Part shown: in pieces, positions 56,841-64,000 of the stretch
Layout of the letters: every line of letters starts with the position of its first letter
How positions within the stretch are numbered: the stretch's first letter is position 1
Source of the DNA: DSYU01 sp963827605
GTDB taxonomy: Bacteria; Chloroflexota; Anaerolineae; Anaerolineales; Anaerolineaceae
Reading direction: 5' to 3'
DNA length: 64,000 nt
Assembly: GCA_963827605.1 (NCBI GenBank)
Contig: CAWHBK010000001.1
Coordinates: forward strand, 620,001-684,000
The notes under the pieces: model-generated
Told to the model about the DNA's origin: nothing
The model's input: the letters and a program-made list of their open reading frames with translations, nothing else
The model's database searches: none
Program-made: the position numbers and the translations under genes

Positions 56841-57366
56841 TTACTTTCTCTGCTCGTTGGCCACATAGATCGCCCCAATCAGCGCGCCGATCAGCAAGAC
56901 CGAAGCCACTTCAAAGGGGATGGCATACGCATCCGGTGAAACCAGCGCCATGCCCAGCTGCGCGATGTGCGCGCTTTCAGAAGCGGCATCCGTCGCCAGC
57001 ACGCCTCGGGCAGCGCTGAAATTCTGCCAGCCGGACAGCGCAGCGATCAGGCCGCCCATCACGCCCACCGCGACGAGGGCAGCTAGCCCAGGCGTAGCGG
57101 TTGGTCTGCTGGCGGGTGTCCTGCAGGTCACGCCGGGTGAGCATGACCGCGAAGATGATCAGGATGGCAATCGCGCCAACATATATCACCAGCTGCACCA
57201 CGGCAAAAAAGCCGGTCTCCAGGGTGGCAAACAGCGCCGCGACCCCGAACAGGGTCAGCACCAGCCACAGCGCGGCATGCATAATCCGCCGCGCGCTGAC
57301 GACCATCCCCGCCGAGATGAGCGTCGCCAGGGCAATGATCAGAAAAACAATTTGTAGTGGCGTCAT
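56841..57366 (-). CDS. nuoJ: NADH-quinone oxidoreductase subunit J (one frameshift)
   Basis: This membrane subunit (about 174 residues) has five helices. The family mark is AALFATLETGFFAVVQLVIYVGAIAILIIFAVMLT near residue 44, a helix with a pi-bulge that changes shape during turnover. A break near 57088 fits one extra G. The rest reads VGVMGGLIAALSGW and, at the end, PFEVASVLLIGALIGAIYVANEQRK. It lies between nuoH and nuoK as usual. Confidence 0.93.
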
Positions 57367-57438
57367 GCTTCTGCTCCCCAGGAACTACCGCATTGCTCGG
57401 AATTACGAATCCGCCCGCGACGATAGTCCCACATCCAT

Positions 57439-58714
57439 TTATACGGATACTTCATTTTTCTGCACCGTCTGGCCGCCATTCGGGCCTGAATCCGCGCCGC
57501 CAACCGCGCCGCCGCCTGCCAGGGTCGCCACCGGTCGCTCAACGCTGACAACCTGGCGGACCGGCTTGATACTGTTCGACATTATCTTCATCGTAAGCCA
57601 GAAAACGCCCAGGTTGACCACCAGCAAAACGATCGTGCGCACCCACAGCATGCCGCCGCCCAGGCCAACAACCGTCTTATCCACCAGCGCGGTGATAAAC
57701 ACCATCGCCAGCGACAGAGGCGTCAGCACCTTCCAGTTCAGGTTGAGCATCTGGTCGATGCGGAAACGAGGCAAGCCGCCGCGGAACAGGATGGAGAAGA
57801 AATATACAAAGAATGTCTTGATCAGCAGGTAAACGATGCCAATCAAGGGAAACTGCTCGACGAACGGTCCCCGGTAGCCGCCCAGGAAAAGCGTCGCAAA
57901 CAGCATGGAGGCGGTAAAGGCGTGCAGGAACTCGCCTACGTAGAACATGCCGAACTTCAACCCTGAATATTCAATGTTGACTCCGGCCACGATCTCCGAT
58001 TCCGCTTCCGTAAGATCGAAAGGCGCGCGCCCCGATTCGGCCACCTGGGTGATAAAGAAGATCAGCGCCGCGACAGGAGCCATGAGAATGTAGGGCACAT
58101 CCTGGTTGGCGACGATCTCGGTCAGGTTGAGCGAACCCGCCAGCATCGCAGGGATGAGCATGGAAATAACCATGGGCACTTCGTAAGATACCAGCAGCGC
58201 CGCGGCGCGGAAACCGCCCAGCAGCGCATACTTGTTATTCGAGCCCCAGCCGGCCAGCATAATCCCCAGCTCTCCAAGACCGCCCGCGGCGATGACAAAC
58301 AACAGCCCAACGCTCAGGTTCGCCCCAACGATATTCACCGACAGCGGCATCACGGCCCAGGCCAACAGTACGGAACCCACCGCCAGGATGGGCGCCAGGT
58401 TATAGGGAATCAGGTCAACACCGGTGGGCGTAATCACTTCTTTCGTGAAAATTTTGCCCATGTCGGCGAAGGTCTGGAATATGCCCCAGGGGCCAACCCG
58501 GTTCGGACCCAGGCGGTCCTGCATCCGGCCGTACATCTTGCGCTCGTACCAGATCAGGAAGATGACGAACAGCATCGCCATCAAAGGCACCAGCAATGGC
58601 GCCCAACAGGGCCAGGATGAACTTGACTACATCCGGCGCGACCCCCCAGCCGGTCAGCAGGGTGGTCAGCCATTGGATAAGAAAGCCCAGCGGATCTGTC
58701 CAAAAATTTGGCAT
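57439..58714 (-). CDS. nuoH: NADH-quinone oxidoreductase subunit H (one frameshift)
   Basis: NuoH holds the quinone-binding chamber together with the hydrophilic subunits. About 424 residues, with eight helices. Marks: IWYERKMYGRMQDRLGPNRVGPWGIFQTFADMGKIFTKE, the Glu-rich loop AESGRAPFDLTEAESEIVAGVNIEYSGLKFGMFYVGEF and FVYFFSILFRGGLPRFRIDQMLNLNWKVLTPLSL. A break near 58603 fits one extra T. The C-terminus has a Gly-rich extension (TLAGGGAVGGADSGPNGG) beyond the normal end. It follows nuoA directly. The genes nuoB, C, D, E, F, G and I that normally lie between are absent here. Confidence 0.94.
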
Positions 58715-58736
58715 CTTTACACTCCCAGGTTGCGAA

Positions 58737-59092
58737 CTAATTCCACTCCAGCGCGCCTTTTTTCCAGGCGTACAGGAGCCCGCCCACCAAAATCAGGGCA
58801 AAGATGAGTCCTTCGACCACCATGAAAAAAGTTAGCTGGTTGTAAGCTACTGCCCAGGGAAAAAGAAACACAGCTTCCACGTCAAAAACGAGGAAAACCA
58901 GCGCAAATATATAATACTGAGCCCGGAACTGGATCCGGCTCTCCCCTACCGTCTCGATACCGCATTCGTAAATGGAATTTTTGAGCGGGGTAGGTTTCTT
59001 GGCGCCAAGATGCTCGCAATGAAGATGGCAGCGCCTGGCAGCAGCATGGCAACTACAAAAAACAGGCCAATGTATAACCAATGGTCTAGCAT
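58737..59092 (-). CDS. nuoA: NADH-quinone oxidoreductase subunit A (one frameshift)
   Basis: The 118 residues have three helices. The N-terminus is MLDHWLYIGLFFVVAMLLPGAAIFIAS. The loop KNSIYECGIETVGESRIQFRAQYYIFALVFLVFDVEAVFLFPWAVAY contains the Cys and the conserved Asp-Glu pair. The two halves lie in different frames near 58995 and fit one missing base. The ATG at 59092 gives the standard start. It is the first gene of nuoAHJKLMMN. Upstream lies a 163-base spacer with no clear promoter. Confidence 0.93.
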
Positions 59093-59255
59093 TTGCGTAC
59101 TCCTTCTTTGCGTAACCCAAACAAGGGACTGTTCAATAGTAAAGGTTCCGTTAATTCTATCACAAGTGCTTCTGGTAAGCCCTCAAATGCTTCCTCAACC
59201 GCCTTGCAAATTTATGACCAAAATTACCCAATTAATTTCGAGGAATTTTGACGGC

Positions 59256-60027
59256 TCATTTTTCCTCTGGTTCGTTCACCTCCTCGGATTCCTTCGGTTC
59301 CGGCAAGGGACTGCGGGCTGGCCGCGGGCTTTTCCGCCGGCGGTGTTTCAGCCATTCCGTCACCCGCGCCTGGATCAACGGAAACCCCAGCACAGTGCTC
59401 AATACCAGCCCGGCTCCGCCCAGGATGCGCGCCAGGCTGCCAGACATTCCCAGGATGGTAACCACATTAATATCGACCTTGCGCGCCATCAGCAGCATTT
59501 CGTCAATGCGCCCGCCGTTTTTCGGCACCAGCTCTAATCGCAGCCAGACCATGCCCTGATACGCGCCCGCTTCATTCGCGCGGATGCTCCAAGAAAAAGA
59601 AACCGATTGTCCAGGGCGCAGCGGCTCGCGAATGGTTTCGCGGTAGGCCTCCATTCCGGCCAAATCTAAACGCGCCGCAGCCACGATATTGTGCGTATCG
59701 TATATATTCGGGATTTCGATCGGTATTCCGCCCGGGCCGGACGGCATTTGAATCGTGGCGGTTAATTGGGCCTGCTCATCCATCGCAATGGTCAGTACAG
59801 ATTAAACCGCTGTCTTTCTCGCGAATCGTTTCAGGCCACTCCAGGACAATCTGTCGCCGTTCGAGCAGCGCCGGCTGTGGGGTGGTTTGGGGCGGAAGCG
59901 GAGCAGCAGGCGCAGCCGGGAGGGCCGCGGTGGGCGTGGGTAGGTGTTTCACAATGGGAGCGCAGCCTAGCAGCGCAATGCCCAGGGCGACCAAACACAG
60001 CAGGCCGGATTCCCTGGACAGCTTCAT
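59256..60027 (-). CDS. Hypothetical lipoprotein with a C-terminal membrane segment (one frameshift)
   Basis: The product of about 256 residues starts MKLSRESGLLCLVALGIALLGC, a lipoprotein signal with the Cys at residue 22. A Pro/Ala-rich linker follows. The beta-rich middle reads DEQAQLTATIQMPSGPGG, with DTHNIVAAARLDLAGMEAYRE and VSFSWSIRANEAGAYQGMVWLRLELVPKNGG. A hydrophobic segment near residues 190-212 precedes a basic and acidic tail. One extra T near 59802 breaks the frame. The middle resembles an immunoglobulin-like fold, but I cannot name a family. It is followed by nuoA on the same strand after 163 bases. Confidence 0.6.
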
Positions 60028-60213
60028 CTACAGGCCTCTCCAGAAAACCAGCATCCCTACCGGAGATGGGGTTGGTAACGTAATGGGCGGCATCGGTATT
60101 ACCTGCTGCACGCGCGTTTCGGGAAGAATAGAGACAATCAGTATCGCCATCGTAATAATAAACACGATCACAGCCAACCAGATGCGTAGCTTTGTACGCC
60201 TGTGGGAGTTCAT
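60028..60213 (-). CDS. Small single-pass membrane protein
   Basis: The protein (about 61 residues, or 68 if the ATG at 60234 is used) starts MNSHRRTKLRIWLAVIVFIITMAILIVSILPETRV and has one membrane helix near residues 11-30. The remainder is Pro-rich (PMPPITLPTPSPVG). The gene directly adjoins the lipoprotein gene, with the stop at 60028 touching the next start, so the two are probably co-translated. The function is unknown. Confidence 0.6.
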   Translation of the reverse strand: MNSHRRTKLRIWLAVIVFIITMAILIVSILPETRVQQVIPMPPITLPTPSPVGMLVFWRGL

Positions 60214-60355
60214 AGGTTTATTATACCGATGCATTAGTGAAACTCAAGGAAAAAACACTTGATACTTGTGCCAGGTCTCACAAACATAAGAAGGCCCGCT
60301 GGAGTTTGCAGAACATTCGTGCTGCGCACACCCGGGCCTTCCTGACTTCGGTCTA

Positions 60356-61542
60356 TTATCGGTTGAAACGGCCTTCTAACGCAGTCAGCAGTTGTTCCGC
60401 CTGTTCTGCAGTGATCTTTCCTTCTTGCAGCATTTGCAGCACCATCAGGCGTTCCTTCTCGCTCACCGGTTGAGCGGGAGCGGGGGGTTGTGGAGGCTGG
60501 GGAGGCCGCGGCGGATGGGGTGGAAAACCGCCAAAATGTTCCGACCGGTGCATCTCACGCTCAGCCGCCTGACGGATATGCTCCTCGGTGCGGCGCGTGG
60601 CAGCCTGCACGCGCTGTTCAGCCCGCCGGGCGGCTTCTTGCGCCCGCCGGCTGACCATATCCGCCCAGGCCGACGTGCGGTCAAACCCATACCCGCCTGA
60701 CCAGCCGGAACCGCCCGAGCGCCCGCGGGCATCCATCCAGGCATTTTCGAGCCGCTCCAGCTCTCCGGTGATCGACTTGGGTTCCACCGCGGAATCGCTG
60801 ACCCGGACATCGCCGCCCGCTTGCGCCTCAAACTGCGCACCGCCCTCGCCCAGGGTAAATTCGTAATGGCGCGATTCGATCGACTGGGTCGGGGCGCCTT
60901 CCTGGCGGTTGAGATCCAGGGTAATATCTTCTCCGCTGCTGTTCAAATTGAAACGGCCGCTGGTGTTCGATGGCAGGTAGATTTCCACATTTCCGCCGGC
61001 GCGCAGGGTAACCTTCTCGCGTATCCCTTCCGTGATATAGGCAAATAAGTCCCCACCCGCCCGGGCTTCCAGAACATCTCCACCCACTGTTTGTACGTCA
61101 CAGTCCCCACCCACCATCTCTACCGTTACAGATTCGGACGCCTGCCGCACAAACAAGTCGCCGCCTACCTTCTCAATGGCCAATGCCCCGCTGACGCTGT
61201 CAATCATGCAGCCGCCGCCCACTTTCTCGATGCGCATCGACCCGACCCGCTGCAGGGACAGGTCTCCGCCCACTTTCTGTATGACGACCGCACCCGTCAG
61301 GTCCTGTAGAAACGCGCTCCCGCCCACTTTTTCCACAATCACTTTTGCTTCTCGCGGCACTTCTAAGTCGATGCTGGAGCGCGTTTCAACATACAACGTG
61401 TCATTCGACTGGTGAACGCGGATGCGGTCTTCACTTCCCCGGAAGCGGACTTCGCTCTGATCCTGCCCGCGCAAATACAGATCCCCGGAGGACTTTACAA
61501 TTACCGCTGGTTTTCACTAATGGGTATTGTGTTACCATCCAT
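60356..61542 (-). CDS. DUF4097-type beta-repeat protein with a C-terminal SHOCT-like helix (one frameshift)
   Basis: The product has about 395 residues. Residues about 20-240 are a series of short beta repeats in which GG ends each turn: EKVGGSAFLQDLTGAVVIQKVGGDLSLQRVG, IEKVGGGCMIDSVSGALAIEKVGGDLFV and MVGGDCDVQTVGGDVLEARAGGDLF. This resembles a DUF4097 beta-solenoid. A Gly/Ser linker, a helical Arg/Glu segment and a Pro-rich stretch follow. The end EKERLMVLQMLQEGKITAEQAEQLLTALEGRF is a SHOCT-like helical pair. I place the start at 61542, where ATG follows AGAGGAAAAA. One extra base near 61505 is needed to join it to the main frame. There is no signal peptide, so it is probably cytoplasmic or membrane-associated. 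Confidence 0.75.
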
Positions 61543-61823
61543 TTTTTCCTCTTTTCGCTTCAAATCTCGGTTGATTAAAGCGTAATCATTTCTTACATAG
61601 TAACACAAAGAAACAAAATGTCAATATGCTTTTTAGGATAATTAATTTCATATCGCGATTTTTTAATAAAAATAAAATAACGAATTGAATTTATTTAATT
61701 TCATACCAATCCTCGCATTCGTTTATGACCGATTTCACCGTTCTCATAGGGAACGAATAATGATACACTTACCCAGGATACATGCAAAACCCATCCAAAA
61801 AAATAACAGGAGCAGAACAGTTT
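61543..61823. other. AT-rich divergent intergenic region
   Basis: The 281 bases hold no gene. The middle (about 61600-61710) is strongly AT-rich, with runs such as TTTAATAAAAATAAAATAA. It separates the divergent DUF4097-type and tryptophanase-like genes and probably contains both promoters. A TGATACACT near 61759 could be a -10 for the lyase, but no certain -35 is visible. Confidence 0.5.
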
Positions 61824-63229
61824 ATGTCCCAATACCCAACGGAGCCATTTCGAATTAAGTCAGTCGAGGCGATCCACCTGATCTCGGCAGAAGAACGCCT
61901 GGCAGCCATGAAGGCTGCCGGTTACAATCTGTTTGCACTGCGCGCCGAGGATGTGTTTATCGACCTGCTGACCGATTCTGGCACCGGTGCGATGAGCCAG
62001 GACCAGTGGGCAGCCATAATGAAAGGCGACGAATCATACGCTGGCGCGCGCTCCTATTACCGGCTGGCCGAGGCAATGAAGGAAATTTTTGGCTTCGAAT
62101 ATTTTGTACCCACCCACCAGGGTCGCGCCGCCGAAAATATCCTCACCGCGGTCCTGGTCCGTCCGGGTATGTTTGTACCTTCGAATATGCATTTCGATAC
62201 CACCGACGCCAACATCCGCGCGCGCGGCGGGCGTCCCGACCAACCTGGTCATTCAAGAAGCGTATGATCCTACCATCCGCCACCCCTTCAAAGGGAATAT
62301 GGACATTGCCCGCCTGCGCGAATTTATCGAAAAGACCGGGCCAGAGAAAATTCCCTTTGGGTACGCTGACCGTCACAAACAACGCCGGCGGTGGGCAGCC
62401 GGTGTCGATGGAAAACATCCGCGCGGTCTCGCAGACCTATCACGAATTCGGCATCCCCTTCTTTATCGATGCCTGCCGGTATGCCGAAAATGCTTACTTT
62501 ATCAAGCAGCGCGAGCCCGGCTATGCGAATAAGAGCCACCCTGGAAATCGCCCACGAAATGTTCCGCCTGGCCGATGGCGCTTTTATGAGCGCAAAGAAA
62601 GATGCCCTGGTTAATATCGGCGGGTTCCTGGCCATGCGCTCGCAGGAGCTGTTTCAGAAGGTATCCAACGAGCTGATCCTGCGCGAAGGCTTTCCGACCT
62701 ATGGCGGTTTGGCCGGGCGCGACCTGGAAGCCATGGCCGTCGGCTTGTGGGAAGGGTCTGGACCCCGCCTACCTGGCCTACCGCCTGGGGCAGACGCGCC
62801 TACTTTGCCCAGCGCCTGATCGATGCCGGGATTCCCATCGTCGAACCGGCCGGCGGGCATGCCATTTACCTGGATGCCGGTCGCCTGCTGCCCCATATCC
62901 CCCACGCCGAATTCCCCGGGCAGGCACTGGCTGCGGCGCTCTACCTGGAAGGCTGTGTGCGCGGGGTTGAGATTGGCTCGGTGATGTTTGCCCATCCAGA
63001 CCCTGACACCGGCGAGATGCTTTATCCACAGCTCGAGCTGGTCCGCCTGGCGCTTCCCCGGCGCGTGTATACCCAGAGCCATCTGGATTATGTGGTCAAT
63101 ACCATCGTTAGCCTGGCGAATAAGCGCGACCAGCTGCACGGGTACCGCTTATCCTACGCCCCCCAACTCTTACGCCATTTTACCGCCCGTTTCGAGCCGC
63201 TTGTAATTTCCTGGGGCAAAGGCAGCTGA
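61824..63229 (+). CDS. tnaA: Tryptophanase-like beta-eliminating lyase (five frameshifts)
   Basis: This PLP enzyme splits an aromatic amino acid to the arene, pyruvate and ammonia. The N-terminus has EPFRIKSVEAIHLISAEERLAAMKAAGYNLF and DLLTDSGTGAMSQDQWAAIMKGDESYAGARSYYRL. The PLP Lys is in FMSAKKDALVNIGGFLA. Residues that separate the two family members agree with tryptophanase: Asp in HFDTTD where tyrosine phenol-lyase has Thr, Ile in GVEIGS where it has Arg381, and His in LLRHFTARF where it has Phe. The stretch VNIGGF is more phenol-lyase-like. Frame breaks at about 62237, 62358, 62535, 62757 and 62797 each fit one extra base. AGGAG lies before the ATG at 61824. An alternative ATG is 61782. 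Confidence 0.88.
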
Positions 63230-63351
63230 ACGTCTGGAGAAATACAGCCTCTCAGCACAACGCGATATAATACCGTTATGCTATTTCGGTCAGTGCCGGG
63301 ACTGCTCAATCACTACACAAACCGTCGGAACTGCGCGTATAAAGACAGAAT

Positions 63352-64000
63352 ATGACGAATCGACCGATTAAGAATATCCGTTTGCAGTTTGCTCGTTGGG
63401 ACGATTTATTGGTTGAAGATCAGGCCCAGTTTATAGACTTCATGGGCGGTGATCCGCTGCGTGGTCAGGCACTTTATGAGCTTTACTTTTACTGGTACAA
63501 CATCCCCCACGAAATCGCCCACGTTCTGCGCACAATCTACAATCCGTCCGGTGGCAATGTTTGGGACCAGATATGGGAGGAAGAAACTGCGGTGAACCAA
63601 ATCGCGGTTTCCTATTGGCGCGCAAAGGGACAAAACATGCGCTTGCTCCAGCTGGAAAATGAGATCCAGCATGCATTAATGCATATCCCAGACCCTGTGC
63701 CGGCCAATGAAGATCGGGTCGTTTTTCTAAACCGGCACCACCACGATCTTTCCGATTCCGCCTCCTATGCGCACTACCAGTTCAACATGGTCCGCTATGC
63801 CCTGGCGCATCCACTGGATCTCTCGCAAGCGCTAAAAACACTTGTTTCTCCGCTGGCCAACGATGGCGCCACGATCCCACTTTCACCAGACTTTCCGCTT
63901 GACGAAGATTTGCCCTACCGGACAGTCGATGATATCCGGAAAACCCTGTATGCTTACGGCCTGCAGCTTCCAGAAGTCCAAATTATTTGCATGTACTCGC
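63352..64000 (+). CDS. Zincin-like protein (3' partial)
   Basis: An open frame of 216 codons runs off the window. Near residue 49 it has PHEIAHVLR, a match to the HExxH zinc motif. It is followed by WEEETAVNQIAVSYWRA near residue 80, with an ExxxN pattern like the third ligand of several metallopeptidase families. A His-rich stretch NRHHHDLSDSASYAHYQFNMVRYAL follows. There is no signal peptide at the N-terminus MTNRPIKNIRLQF. I do not recognise the family, and peptidase activity is only inferred from the motif. An in-frame stop upstream supports the ATG at 63352. Confidence 0.65.
   Translation, partial: MTNRPIKNIRLQFARWDDLLVEDQAQFIDFMGGDPLRGQALYELYFYWYNIPHEIAHVLRTIYNPSGGNVWDQIWEEETAVNQIAVSYWRAKGQNMRLLQLENEIQHALMHIPDPVPANEDRVVFLNRHHHDLSDSASYAHYQFNMVRYALAHPLDLSQALKTLVSPLANDGATIPLSPDFPLDEDLPYRTVDDIRKTLYAYGLQLPEVQIICMYS

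Noticed and set aside
61824..63229. Programmed frameshifting in the lyase gene
   Set aside because: Five +1 breaks in one gene, with no slippery site and stop codon pattern, do not fit a programmed event.

Overview
The window looks like a chromosomal segment of a Chloroflexota bacterium, probably Anaerolineae. This is inferred from gene content, not from a search. It has two NuoM-type subunits in a complex I cluster, an archaeal/eukaryal-type ProRS, an EF-G-like paralogue, a DHH-CBS-nucleotidyltransferase fusion, a fused phosphoglucose/phosphomannose isomerase and a C-terminal SARP-type regulator. I see no rRNA, tRNA, CRISPR, phage or transposase. Most genes are housekeeping.

Layout. 1-2.1 kb: 3' part of a TPR/lytic transglycosylase gene, badly frameshifted. 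2.2-5.6 kb (-): pyruvate dehydrogenase E1 alpha, E1 beta and E2, with a palindrome-bearing promoter. 5.9-10.4 kb (-): amino-acid permease and pyruvate phosphate dikinase. 10.7-11.4 kb (+): lone receiver protein and a zinc-ribbon protein. 11.5-18.1 kb (-): a compact operon of lipoprotein with an NBR1-type FW domain, rsmI, PGI/PMI, tdk, hpt, tRNA nucleotidyltransferase and alpha/beta hydrolase. 18.3-25.2 kb: fdhD against mobA, a TPR-SARP regulator, small proteins, an AI-2E-family permease, an FHA membrane protein and lipB. 25.4-30.8 kb: clpB, PIG-L deacetylase, MoeB-rhodanese, Nudix. 30.8-40.9 kb (+): a zinc-finger protein, DHH-CBS-nucleotidyltransferase, GNAT, EF-G-like, GT87, MazG-like, proS and a helical-repeat protein. 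41-44 kb (+): rpsO-pnp with structured leaders. 44-47.1 kb (-): LiaF-like, dodecin, YcgN-like, murE. 47.2-49.6 kb (-): Fo ATP synthase genes atpI-atpB-atpE and an atpF-atpH fusion, with no F1 genes. 49.8-59.1 kb (-): nuoA-H-J-K-L-M-M-N, the complex I membrane arm without B, C, D, E, F, G or I. 59.3-61.5 kb (-): two membrane/lipoprotein unknowns and a DUF4097-type protein. 61.8-63.2 kb (+): tryptophanase-like lyase. 63.4 kb to the end: partial zincin-like gene.

How the genes fit together. PpdK and the PDH genes meet at pyruvate. PDH makes acetyl-CoA, LipB supplies the octanoyl group that becomes E2 lipoate, and the complex I arm and Fo sector couple respiration to ATP synthesis. rpsO, pnp, proS, rsmI and the two nucleotidyltransferases form a translation and RNA-maturation set.

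Sequence quality. About 37 apparent frameshifts interrupt some 20 genes, including essential ones (rpsO, pnp, proS, pdhB, atpB, nearly all nuo genes). About 33 fit one extra base and four fit one missing base (or two extra). None is visible from about 4.3 to 30.6 kb. I read most of them as sequencing or assembly errors, so I list each broken gene as one CDS and give the break points. The most interesting points are the short b-delta fusion with a split ATP synthase locus, the two-NuoM membrane-arm cluster, and the FW-domain lipoprotein. I did not find a clearly new multi-gene system.
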